64,000 nucleotides of DNA from Agrostemma githago (taxonomy: Eukaryota > Streptophyta > Magnoliopsida > Caryophyllales > Caryophyllaceae), in assembly GCA_958450325.1 (NCBI GenBank), contig OY288256.1, positions 43,418,953 through 43,482,952 of the forward strand, given 5' to 3'. The notes beneath the pieces are model-generated. The model saw nothing but the letters and a program-made list of their open reading frames with translations, did not search any database and was not told the DNA's origin. The translations under genes were made by a program, and so were the position numbers. Shown here one piece after another: positions 41,577 to 52,068 of this stretch (its first letter is position 1; the number at the start of each line of letters is the position of its first letter).

Positions 41577-42620
41577 TAGGACCATGCGAAGACATCTTTA
41601 AACTCTTGGAGGAGGTTTGTGAATTGTTGTTTCTCCTCGGGATCTAAAGATAACTCTATCTTAAGTATCTGAGGCTCTAAGGTTGTTCCCACATTAATGG
41701 TCTCGGTCTCTTCAATTACCGGATTCCGAGATTCCCTTTGCTCTAACTGCTTGATCAGATGCGGAGGTAAGGGCACCTGTTCGTCGGGTTTCTCAATGTC
41801 ATCGCATAAAACATTTTTGAAAGCGGAACTTAAAAGAGACAAGTCGTAAGCAGAACGGTTGTTATTATTGATTGAGAATTTTGAAAACAGCTCGAAAAGA
41901 GCAGCCATCTGATCATTGGTCAGAGGCGGAATTGGTAAGGCCCTCGGGACAGACCCCGAAGTGCCAGCAACAGGAATGACGAAAGGGAGAGCGGTTACAT
42001 AGGTGACTCTAGCACCGACTTCCCTAGACTCGACCTCAGACTCTAACTCAGACTCCGACTTAGACTCAGGCATGTCTCCCTCTCCAGTGACCAGCTTGTA
42101 GATCCTTCCTTTACTGTCAGTCCACTGACAGTCTTCCTTCAGGCCCTGTTTCCCGTCTCGAACCAACATCCGAGATTAGCTTGGTCGGGTCAAACCTGTC
42201 GCTGCGGAGAATCAGGTTGACCAAGTCTTCCTTTGGAGTCGGGGCTATGGTGTCTTCCCCGAAGAGTAGCCCCAGCGCGGGCTCAGCATTTTCAGCTCCA
42301 TCAGACTGGATGAGGGCGAACACATCATCCGGGATATAGTTGCAGTCCCGGGCCAATTTGGTCCCGAGGTGCACAGCATTGGGTTAGTATAGACCAACCT
42401 GAATAGCCCCAAACACCGGTGTGACGAAGTAGTCAGTCAACCGTGGGCTCTAAGGGCTCAAGTGGATACCCTTAATGATGTTGCAGGCTTTTTCGATTCC
42501 TGCTCGGACAACGTTGCCCGGAGTGGTGGCATAACCAAGGCCGAAGTGAGATTCTTCGTCCTTAAGGACCTCGATAATCTTCCCAGCTGGAAGATCGGGT
42601 CGAGAGGTAGCCCCCGGAAA
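41577..42620 (-). pseudogene. pol: Tat-type linker to reverse transcriptase N-terminus, broken (E7)
   Basis: This continues the gag-pro frame after a TAA (42621-42623), with further in-frame stops at 42450-42452, 42384-42386 and 42117-42119, and a frameshift near 42165. It ends in residues FKDVFAWSY, the conserved sequence just before the Gypsy reverse transcriptase. It is cut there by E5. The region includes recognisable stretches such as KIIEVLKDEESHFGLGY. Confidence 0.82.
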
Positions 42621-44504
42621 TTACCCTAGTTTTTGTAGCATCGTGTCGATACTCGTATTGAAATAGGGCCTAAAAAGGTACTCTTCCTCGATCATCCCCA
42701 CAAAATCGAACCCCCAGAGGTCCCTGCGGCCCGTGGCGTTACAGCTGGCCATGGTCATTGGGGTTGCCTCCAAAGTAATGACATTGTCGAGCAAAGGCAT
42801 CTTGATCTTTCGGTGGAGGGTGGAGGACACCGCTTTAACCGCATGAATCCACGGCCTCCCTAGGAGCAGGTTGAAGGATGAGGTGGCATCGATCACCTGG
42901 AATTCAAGCTCCTTTTCTATTGGGCCAGTTATAACGGTCAGTTTTATGGCCCCAGCTACCGACTTTGGACTCCCATCAAAAGCTTGGATGGTCTGAGCAG
43001 TCGGAATATAATCGGCCTCGGTAATGCCGAGGGCTTTGGCGGTCCTTAAAGGAAGGACATTCACAGCAGACCCATCATCAACTAGGGTCATTGGAAGGTA
43101 TTTTCCTCGGCAGATCACCGTAATATAGAGGGCCAGATTATGGGAGGCCCCGAACAGCGGTAGGTCGGCTTCCGAGAAAGTGATCATTGGGCCTCCTTCT
43201 TTAGCTTTGCCCTTTAGATGGGGCAGGACTGTGACTACCATTTCAGCAGGGGTAACCAAAGAGTCGATCTTGATTTGATCGAGAGCCTTAGTGAGTGCTT
43301 CTCGATGCTCTTGTGAGCTAACTAGGAGTTGCCATATAGTGAGGTCAACTCTGGTCTTCTTTAGTTGCTTCACGTGGGCCGTTTCAGTAGTCGGCTCCTC
43401 AGGGACGACTTCCATCCTGAGGGGTTCAGTGACGGTTATCGGGATTGGGGTGTTCCTAGAGCTAGTGGCTTGATAGGGACGACCAAGGTGGTTACTGGCT
43501 AAGACTCGGGATTTAGTCTTACAAATCTCCTCAAAGGTGATAGGGACAGTTTCCCCTTTAGCGAGGTAGACATCGTCCTCGTCGTCGAACCAGATCCTGT
43601 TCACTTGCGGGATAAATGGAGAGATAAGGTGAGAGCAATCAATCACCTCCCCGGCAAAGATGGCATGGGAGCTGAAAGGATTCTCCTTGTTACTTGGCTT
43701 ATCTCCGGGTAGCGGGATTTTACCGCTCTCAATCAGGTCCTGGATCAGGTGTTTAAGTTTCCAGCACTTTTCGGTGTCATGCCCATTCCCTCGGTGGTAT
43801 TGGCAATAAGCTTGAGCATTGTAGTTTTTGGAGCGTCGCTCGACCGGAACATCAGGAGTTGGGCCTATCGGTTGGATTAGGCCTTTTGAGGATAGCCTTT
43901 GTAAGGCATAGGTATAGGTGGTACCTATATCAGTGATAACCTGAGGTGGGGTGTTCTTCTTAGACGGGGCATCCAGTAGATTAACCGCGTCAAAAATGCT
44001 GCGGGCTGCAGCTTGGGGCTTAGTGGTGGAAGAGGAAGCCCCTTGGTATCCCTTGCTAGAGGCCTTAGTGAGGCGATCCAGTCTCAGGTCGTCTTCGATC
44101 CTCATACCCATTTCAGTAAGGGTGGTGAAATTAGGTATGACAGCGTACCGGAGGTGAACCCGGTAGGAGGGGAGGAGATTATTGACGAAAGCCTCCACCA
44201 GAGCCTTTTCACTGGGCTTATCGACCAGTTTCACGCTCTCGGCCCTCCAGCGTTGAAGGTACTTAGTAAAACCTTCTTTTGGTTCTTGGGCCATAACTTC
44301 CAGAGATCGCATTGTGGTTTGGATCTCGGTGTTATCGGCATAGTTCCGAGCAAACTCGGTGGCCACATCATCCCAAGTGGGGTATTTTTTCGGGTCTAGC
44401 CTGTAGTACCAGGCCCCTGGGTGCTTCTCAAGGGAAGCAGCAAAAAGATTCTTGAACATCGTAGAATCTACTCCCTTGATGGCCATGAATTCTTTGAAGG
44501 CCAT
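42621..44504 (-). CDS. gag-pro: Tat/Ogre-type Gag-protease (E7), N-terminally shortened
   Basis: The open frame has 627 codons. The Gag capsid domain spans about residues 10-145. The knuckle is C234, H237, H242, C247, a Tat form. The aspartic protease has LVDDGSAVNVLP at 474-485 (D476 and G478) and LLGRPW at 547-552. The second Asp takes the place of the usual Thr or Gly of the D-x-G motif. The N-terminus is shorter than typical and begins inside a tandem 18-bp duplication (44483-44518), so part of Gag has probably been deleted. The frame ends at TAA 42621-42623. Confidence 0.85.
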   Translation of the reverse strand: MAFKEFMAIKGVDSTMFKNLFAASLEKHPGAWYYRLDPKKYPTWDDVATEFARNYADNTEIQTTMRSLEVMAQEPKEGFTKYLQRWRAESVKLVDKPSEKALVEAFVNNLLPSYRVHLRYAVIPNFTTLTEMGMRIEDDLRLDRLTKASSKGYQGASSSTTKPQAAARSIFDAVNLLDAPSKKNTPPQVITDIGTTYTYALQRLSSKGLIQPIGPTPDVPVERRSKNYNAQAYCQYHRGNGHDTEKCWKLKHLIQDLIESGKIPLPGDKPSNKENPFSSHAIFAGEVIDCSHLISPFIPQVNRIWFDDEDDVYLAKGETVPITFEEICKTKSRVLASNHLGRPYQATSSRNTPIPITVTEPLRMEVVPEEPTTETAHVKQLKKTRVDLTIWQLLVSSQEHREALTKALDQIKIDSLVTPAEMVVTVLPHLKGKAKEGGPMITFSEADLPLFGASHNLALYITVICRGKYLPMTLVDDGSAVNVLPLRTAKALGITEADYIPTAQTIQAFDGSPKSVAGAIKLTVITGPIEKELEFQVIDATSSFNLLLGRPWIHAVKAVSSTLHRKIKMPLLDNVITLEATPMTMASCNATGRRDLWGFDFVGMIEEEYLFRPYFNTSIDTMLQKLG

Positions 44505-45549
44505 GAATTCTTTGAAGGAAGATTTATTTTAGGAATGTTGGATGTTTGATATTTGAAATTTGAATGCAAGAATGAGCGAATTTCCGAAAGTTTGAAAACC
44601 GAAAACGGAATTTCGAAAACCGAGATTAGAATTTTGAAAATTCAGAAAATCGAGGTGGTGGGGGGGTCGGAAATTCGAAAAGTCAAAACGGGCAGCATGC
44701 CGACTAAAGAAAAGGATATTTTGAGTCAAATCGTTAATCCTAAATTTCGGCAGCATTCCGAATTTTGAAAATTGGATATTTTGAAAAGACGGGTCCTGAA
44801 ATGGGCAGCATTTCGGGTTTTTCAAAATTTGGTGTTTTGGAAAGATGAGTCCCGAAACGGACAGTATTTCGGGTTTTTCAAGATTTGTTTTTTTTTTTTT
44901 GGAAAAATGCAATTTTGAAAGGCCGGTTTTTGAAAAATGACACGGAAAACAAGCAGCACGTAGTCAAACAAGCATTATAACGACGCTTATGTATGCATTA
45001 CGCTAAGTCTCGGTCGGTCGAATAGGGTCTATACCAACAACGATGGCTCTCTCGTAAATCAGGACGGACTCCCTAAGCCGAATTGGTCTTAGGACATGCC
45101 GCAAAACCCATACGAGTTTGGCCATAGAAGTCTTTAGCGCACCCATTTAAGAATGCACCGCGGTATTGTGGGACGTCAGTCACAAGTAACCGGCCCAGGC
45201 AAATTTGGTTTATGTATGAATCATTAAACTAATGCATTACGCTATGTCTCGGTCGGTCGAATAGGGTCTATACCAACAACGATGGCTCTCTCGTAAATCA
45301 GGACGGACTCCCTAAGCCGAATTGGTCTTAGGACATGCCGCAAAACCCATACGAGTTTGGCCATAGAAGTCTTTAGCGCACCCATTTAAGAATGCACCGC
45401 GGTATTGTGGGACGTCAGTCACAAGTAACCGGCCCAGGCAAATTTGGTTTATGTATGAATCATTAAACTAATGCGCGTACACTAATATGCGAACGATTTC
45501 TCTTCGAGTCTCACCCTAGGAACCCCGATGACATGTGGTACATCAGGTA
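44505..45549 (-). other. E7 leader with tandem duplication
   Basis: No gene is present. Bases 44520-44940 are AT-rich with repeated GGGCAGCATTTCGGG-like phrases. Bases 44994-45471 are a two-copy tandem repeat. The rest leads to the primer site. Confidence 0.8.
44994..45471. repeat. Two-copy tandem repeat, 239-bp unit
   Basis: Copies 44994-45232 and 45233-45471 differ at one base that I can see (GCTAAGTC against GCTATGTC). It is a recent duplication inside the E7 leader. Confidence 0.92.
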
Positions 45550-45567
45550 TCCCCAGCGGAGTCGCCA
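45550..45567 (-). promoter_or_regulatory. Primer binding site of E7
   Basis: The minus strand reads TGGCGACTCCGCTGGGGA, three bases from the LTR end. It differs from the Asp-tRNA site of the Athila-like elements. I recall an Arg-tRNA type for Tat/Ogre, but the tRNA match is not checked. Confidence 0.75.
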
Positions 45568-46658
45568 AATTGTGGACATGACGTAGGTCCACCCCGACCC
45601 GGCCACGCGCGGGTTTGGGTAGGCGAATGAATCTCGTGGTAAGATTGATCTCGGGTTCGAAATTTAAGTCAAAGTTGGAGTCGCCACCGAATTTTATGGT
45701 TATTCGGAACCATTCGAGCCCACTCTATGTCGTCATGGACCGTACACCAAGTATGGACCATTTTGATTTCAGAGTTTATGGGGCTCGTCCCTTTGCATTG
45801 CAATACCGATACCATCTGCACCGGTAATCGTGTATAGAATGACTCTCGTGCGCCAACAGTTTCGGACATCCGGAAACCGAGGTTCTGAGTAAGGGGTGAG
45901 GGTACGTGTTGGGAAGCCCACTAAGGACACCCAACCCCGCCCGCACATGGCGGCCTCTACTAAGATCGTTCATGTTCGTGTACGCGCGCTAGTAAAACGA
46001 CTAAATGATATGCAAACAGCCTTTTTTGCTAAGCATGTGAGTTATTGGTTAACTACGTCATTTAATGCATCTAACTATGGTCGAAGTTGTTTAGCATGCG
46101 AGGTTTATTTATAAAGCGATAAACATCAAAATAAAAATAAAGCTCGTAAATAAGTACAAAATACACTGGCAGAAATACAACCCGGCCAATACAAAAATAA
46201 CGAGTAATAAAAAAGCATAAACTGAAAATAAGAAAAGCGATAAATAAATAAATAAATGACTCGAAACGGACCCGTATATAATAAATACACACTAGACCGT
46301 AAGTTGTGCAAGTGGACGAACTTTGATTAGATACACATTATATTGTGTAACAGTCAAAGGACGGAGATACGGGACCTAGGCGTGGTGCTAGCCCGATCCC
46401 GAATCTCGATGCCTTGTCCCGACCTATCACCTCGAAATGTTGGCGTCCAAATTAATCATGTGTCGGATACGACTAAAGAGTCATCGACACAAGACTAATA
46501 GTGAAGGACAATCGATCAAAGTCGTTTTAGTGTAGTGATATGCATGGGTTTTGAAAAATAGAATTACGTGATTGACTTTGCACTACGATTAAGTCGTAAA
46601 AAAAAGACTAGGCTCGAATGTTGCATCAAAGCTCTCGGATTTCTGGGCTACAGGACCC

Positions 46659-46765
46659 ACTCGATCGAGTCATGGTGTGGACTCGATCGAGTGCGTCTTT
46701 AGGGTGGCTACTACCCGGTTTTTGGGGTGCTACTCGATCGAGTGGCTCATGGCACTCGGTCGAGT
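46659..46765. repeat. ACTCG-NN-CGAGT palindrome array 1 in Tat LTR
   Basis: Four copies start at 46659, 46681, 46732 and 46754 (spacings 22, 51, 22). Three have the ACTCGATCGAGT form and one the GGTC centre. Confidence 0.93.
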
Positions 46766-47648
46766 GCCCCCTGTACGAGTTATAACTCGTTTCGTTTTTC
46801 GGTTAAAAATCGACGGTTGGTCGAGTTAAATAAAAATATCACACGATTTTAATTTAACTCGGCCTTCGGTGCTATAATCGTGTATTTATACGATTATAAT
46901 ACCATTGTCGGAATTTTATGGTAAATGCTATTATGGGTTTAAAAAATTCGATTAGCGACGAAATTGTATCCCTCCGTGTCACAACATCGATAATAATCCT
47001 AACCGATTATGTGATGCCGATTTTCACGTCAACGGGTTTCGCGCTAATCTCAGAAATGGAATCCTACACGTCAACCACGAACGACCACGATCTCGTTACG
47101 CCCTTGAGTACATTGGGGTGGCGCTCCTCGAAAGGTTGCCACCTCCGTCGTTGCTCGTAAAGGGATTAGACGGACTTTGGATGGATGTCGTAGTCAAACG
47201 GGTTAGGATCCGAATTTTAGTACTAGTGTATATATATACGCGGTATTAATCGTTAATGACGATAATAAAAATGTTAGTAAACGAAAATTAAAATGTTAGT
47301 GTTAAAGTTAGTATACTAATACGATTACAAAATAAAATGCGAAAATGTAAATAAAATGAAATGAGATAGTAAGGGTTGAGACGGGGTTTACGACACCCTC
47401 AACATACATGCTTAGTAAGGCCTCGACAATAGACTCGTAATAGCGACGGGAACGCGGAAGTAACGAGGATGTATGCAAGTTATGGTGTGTATGTGTTTGT
47501 GTGTGTATCGGTTTTACAAGGGATATTAACTCGGTTTTTTGACTAAGGTTGCTTAGGGTATGTAGTATAGAGTAATAGGGAGTGTTAGGGTGAAATGTAG
47601 GGTAAAGATGCATTAGCCAAAGCTGAAAAATGAGAAGGATTTGAGGGG

Positions 47649-47657
47649 TATTTATAG
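47649..47657 (-). promoter_or_regulatory. Probable TATA box of E7 LTR
   Basis: CTATAAATA on the minus strand, about 520 bp into the LTR and 24 bp downstream of the nearest palindrome. Confidence 0.65.
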
Positions 47658-47680
47658 AGTTTACCTCTCGACCTAGGGTC

Positions 47681-47784
47681 ACTCGATCGAGTGCAAGTGC
47701 ACTTGATCGAGTGCCTTTGAAAACGAGTCTGTTCCGGGTTTTGAGGCTCCACTCGACCGAGTGGGTCAATCCACTCGATCGAGT
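47681..47784. repeat. ACTCG-NN-CGAGT palindrome array 2 in Tat LTR
   Basis: Four copies start at 47681, 47701 (one arm changed), 47751 (GACC centre) and 47773 (spacings 20, 50, 22). They lie directly upstream of the TATA box in the sense direction. Confidence 0.93.
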
Positions 47785-48174
47785 GGATCAAGCTTGACGA
47801 GCCATTTTAGGAAATGGTTGACTTTGTTTGATTTTTTTGATTATTGTATTGGGCACAAGTTTCTAGAAACGCATCAGGCTGTTTTTGTGTGTCGGATTTG
47901 TCTTTGACCGGGTTTTGACCCGGTCGCCAAAAGACGGGTTTTATTTTTGGTGTCGGTTTTGGCCTAAATTAGTCTTATTTTACTCGGAACGACACACTGG
48001 GCTTGAATTTGAGGTCGGTTTTGAGAGATTTGTACTCCGCTAAAAGTCCACGTCGGATATTATTGATTCTCAGCCCATATTCGAGTGTACTAAGTCACGT
48101 TTGCGTCCGATCATCATCGGGTGTTTTGTTGGGAACTGTTATAGACACTAGCAGGCAAAATGCGGGTGTCTACA

Positions 48175-48979
48175 CATAGGCAACTTGAAGATTGAAAGGG
48201 CATTATGTGATTTGGGTGCGAGTGTAAGCATCATTCCCTATTCTATTTGTGAGCGACTTGGGATGAAAGAGCTCAAGTGTAATTCTATTACACTCCAAAT
48301 GGCCGATCGTTCACTCAACCGACTATTGGAGATGCTAGAAGATGTGCCACTAAGAATCGGGAAGTTCTTCATTCCGGTCGACTTCCTCGTGCTTGATATG
48401 CCGGAAGATGCTATCACTCCCATTATCCTTGGGCGCCCATTCCTACATACCGCTGGTTCGATGATTGATGTAAAGAATGGTAGGATCACATTTGAACTAG
48501 GCGACGAGAAGCTCGTGTTTGACCTCTAAGGCAACACCTCGCCTACTAATGTTGAATCGTGTAATATGATCCACGCCATGAAAGACATCGATCTAGGGGA
48601 TGAGTCGGGTGAAAGCTTGAAAGACAACTTCTACGGAGTCGAAGATGATGACGATTCCGAGCTTGGGGCGGATGAATGCCCATATCATGAGATTGAGGAC
48701 AAGTTACAAGGAAAGAAGAAAGTTGAGCCTCCCTTGAGGCCTTGTGAAGATGAGTGGAAGTTTGGGTATATACCGAAGGATCGAAAGTACAAGTTCAAGC
48801 CGTTGAACTTAGCAGATCGGGATGCCTCGGGAACTTCTAGACAAGGTTATGAAGAACCTTGGAGTGTGGATTAGTATTACACTAGCTTGATCGAAGACTT
48901 CTCGAGAGCCTTTGATTTGTTGCTCCGTGCTCTTGATGGCAATGGAGTTATCTTTAGTGTTGTTGAAAAAAATGATTGA
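48175..48979 (+). pseudogene. gag-pro: Athila-type protease and C-terminal tail, broken (E8)
   Basis: The frame from 48176 gives the protease with an intact-looking CDLGASVSIIPY and ILGRPFLHTAG. A TAA at 48527-48529 replaces the CAA of E1 in the phrase DLQGN, and a TAG at 48872-48874 stands near the end. The frame then gives the tail SRAFDLLLRALDGNG and stops at 48977-48979. It is split from its Gag half by E7. Confidence 0.88.
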
Positions 48980-49122
48980 AGAATGCACCATCCTTGGTTT
49001 GACGGAGTTCCAAAAGAACCGTCCCCTTTATATATATCCTTTTCTTATTCTCTTGAGTTTTGTGAAATTCATGTTATTTGGTGATTTGATGAGCGATGTG
49101 AGGGAGGGAGTTTGGTGATATT

Positions 49123-49402
49123 ATTTGAGTTTATTTGATAGGTCTTAGCGAAGATGAAGTTTCAAGGAGAGTAGATGATGATAGAAGCTTGGATTTGGGC
49201 ATGGGAGTCGGGTTTTTGAGCTTTTCTAAAGCTTTTGGGGATGAGATTCTAGGTCTCATTGTATTTGAGTTTATTTGATAGGTCTTAGTGAAGATGAAGT
49301 TTCAAGGAGAGTAGATGACGATAGAAGCTTGGATTTGGGCATGGGAGTCGGGTTTTTGAGCTTTTCTTAAGCTTTTGGGGACGAGATTCTAGGTCTCATT
49401 GT
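49123..49402. repeat. Two-copy tandem repeat, 140-bp unit (E8)
   Basis: Copies 49123-49262 and 49263-49402 differ at only a few bases. E1 and E9 have the related sequence once, so this duplication is private to E8. Confidence 0.9.
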
Positions 49403-49455
49403 ATTGGTGGCCTTGTGGGTGAAGCTATAAAGATTATGAAGGGTTAGAAGACTCT

Positions 49456-49619
49456 TCCCGACCGGGAAGAAAACATCCCAACCGGGAAGGATGAGCCATC
49501 CCGACCGGGAAGGACGTCATCCCGATCGGGATGAGTGTGCCTAAAATGGGGTCCTCTAAAGTGTGATCCCGACCGGGATCAAGTTCATCCCGACCGGGAA
49601 GAAGCCATCCCGACCGGGA
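49456..49619. repeat. Internal palindrome array of E8 (7 copies)
   Basis: Starts 49456, 49476, 49499, 49520, 49567, 49588, 49608 (20, 23, 21, 47, 21, 20). Most centres are GACC. Confidence 0.92.
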
Positions 49620-52068
49620 TGATGCCCTGCTCCCCCTTTTGCCTCTTCTTTGTCATGTGAGCCCACCCTACCACTTTATACCCCCTCCTAACCTCCCTAC
49701 CTACCCTTGTACCTATCATATGACCCCTACACTTCATATACATACATTCATCTCGTTTTCTCTTCTCTACACACCGAGTTTCACATCAAATCTCCCCTCC
49801 TTATACCATTGCAAGCTTAGCACTTCAACCAAGCGACCTTATCGAGAATGAAGAGGAATAACAATGATGAAGACTAGCTATGTGCCGATATCGAACATTG
49901 AGACGATGGAGTGAGTGAGTTGCTAACCGATTGGTACGACAACTATCCTTTCTTTTCTGTCTTTTATTGCTTGTCTCCCTTTGTTTGTTCCCTTCCACTT
50001 TTTTGTGTCATGGTGGCCCTCGGGGCCTTGGTAGTCATTGCTCCCGACTCTCAATGACGTGACTACATCGAGAGTCATTTCAAAATCCAAATTTGCAAGT
50101 ATTTTCACTTTATCTTTGATTTCTCTTTCTTTTGTTAGAATTTAGTCGGATTCGGGCGGAATCCGGGCTAGGTGACTTGATTACACCTAGTCCTCCCCTC
50201 CCATTTCCTTTTATTTCCTTCTTTTTATTTCTCCCCCCATCCATATCTTTTCTCGTCTCGGCCCATGGTGACTTGATTACACCCCGACCAGACACTTTCT
50301 ACACTTTCTTCGCTTTTCTTTTTGATTTTTAGCTTTATTTTCGTAGTTTCTTTTCTTTTAGTGTCTCCACACACTACCGATCGAGCATGAGGACATTGCT
50401 CGGTTTAACTGCGGGGGAGCGTTATCCTAGTGTAGTTTAGTATTATTTTCGTAGTTTTTTCGAAAAATCTTAAAAAACCCTAAAAAATTGAAAAAATTTC
50501 ACAAAAATCAAAAAGATTTTCTATTGTGTGTTTTCCTTTTGTGTCATTGTGTCGTATATTTGTTGTGTTGTGCGTGTTTTGCCTCCCTTTTTCTTTGTAG
50601 GTCCCTTAATCACCGTAAAATTTGGAGGGCTTTCAAGACATCCGGTAACATCTTTTTATCTCTTTTTCCTCTTTGTCTCTTGTGGAGTTTGGAGGAGATT
50701 TGTGATGATGTGTGCTCGGGTGGAGCTTTGTAGAGTTTGAGGTTGATTTGGTGGCTTGTTTGGAAGTTCGGGGTGGTGCTTGTTCTCTTTGTGTGTTTGT
50801 TTTGTTTTGTTGTCTTTGTCTCATTTTCTTACGTTTTTGTCGCGTCTTTGTTTTGTGATGTGTAGTTGTGTCTAGTGTGTAAAAAGGTTTTCGAAAACCC
50901 GGTTTTGAGGCTTGAGTCCACCTAGTCTACTAGGTATTAACTACGGGATTTGCATTTTGACCATTATGACCACCCACGGTGTGAAAAGGCCTTCGTTGCC
51001 GAGTCCCGTCCCTTAGGTGACCGTGTTCGGAATTGTTTGATTAGTCCAAGTTTTCCCCTTTTTTGTGGGTTTGAAGGGAAAGCGCGCTCCCGACATACCC
51101 ATTCCCCTACCTCCTACACATATCCACAAAATAAGATGCAAATTGTTGAAATTTCCTTCTTAGTTGCAAAAAGAAGTGCCTACAACACAAAAATCTAGCC
51201 AAAAAAAGGCAAACAAGGAAAAGAAAATGAAAGAAAATGAAAGAAAGAAAAAAAAAAGAAAAAAAGAAAAGGCACAACAAATCAAAAAGAAAATACAAAA
51301 GAAGAAAAAGAAATGGCATAGCAACACAAAAGAGAAAATGAAAAAAGAAAGAAGATGCCAAAGAAAATATCTCACAAAAAGAATCCCCACCTCTCAAAAA
51401 TAAGCCTTTTTCCGATCGTTACCATGAAGAGCCTACCAAAGGACCGAGTCCCTAGGAAGGATGATAGCGGTAATGATCGGTCTTCCTTCATTTTGCAATC
51501 ATATCCACCTTTTTACTTGGACTAGTTGGGCGATTTTGAACATGGGCCGACCCTCTTGGCTCATCGCTAAAGGGGGCGGGGTCTCACTTACCTACAGTGT
51601 CGACTAACACCGTGGTTCATCCTTTTTCCATCCCGCCGATCGTCCCGTAGTACGTTCTTAGAAGGTTAGGAGGACCTAGGTAAGTTACCAACATTTTTTT
51701 TGCTTTGTTGTCATACTATTAGGGTTTTGTTCATTTCGATTTGTGTTATTAGTTTGGGAACGTTGTCACATGCCTTGAGTCCTAAACCGGTGCTTCTTTC
51801 ACCGCTTTGTAGAGGGAAGCGGTATTTATTTCTTTTTTGGGTGCAACCGATTACTTGTTTGTTTGTGTGATTTTGTGTCCGGTTGCATCCACGGTTTTGT
51901 CGCAAGACCTCACTTGCCTTGCGGAGAGCACTTTTCCTCTAAGTGTTCTCGCGTGAGTTGAAAGGGCGTAGGGTGCGTTAATACCCGCTCGGTTAGTAGT
52001 CTAGCTCTTTTAGTTTCTAGTTAGTTGGCGCTTACTCGAGGGCGAGTAAGGGTTAAGTGTGGGGGAGT

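Larger units (their letters stand above)
41577..48174 (-). mobile_element. E7: Tat/Ogre-type Gypsy element, 5' half
   Basis: The 5' LTR (45571-48174), primer site (45550-45567), leader, gag, protease and the start of the polymerase region are present on the minus strand. The element is cut by E5 at 41576/41577. It is inserted in the E8 protease region; E8 resumes at 48175. Tat assignment rests on the CX2HX4HX4C knuckle, the LLGRPW motif and the FKDVFAWSY motif. Confidence 0.88.
45571..48174 (-). repeat. E7 5' LTR
   Basis: The LTR is 2,604 bp. On the sense (minus) strand it runs from TGTAGACACC to ...GTCCACA. It contains two palindrome arrays (46659-46765 and 47681-47784) and a TATA box at 47649-47657. 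Beyond these I see no coding region. Confidence 0.88.
48980..52068 (+). other. E8 3' non-coding region
   Basis: It holds the post-ORF hairpin (49001-49023), a 140-bp tandem duplication (49123-49402), palindromes (49456-49619), H1 (50046-50076), H2 (50165-50193, one G-U pair), H3 (50259-50289), a changed internal polypurine-like tract (about 50404-50419), purine tract (51180-51365), terminal stem-loops and polypurine tract (52053-52068). There is no gene in it. Confidence 0.85.

Noticed and set aside
45571..48174. Small open frames inside the E7 LTR, for example 46918-47160
   Set aside because: Short, no recognisable domain, and they lie within an LTR.
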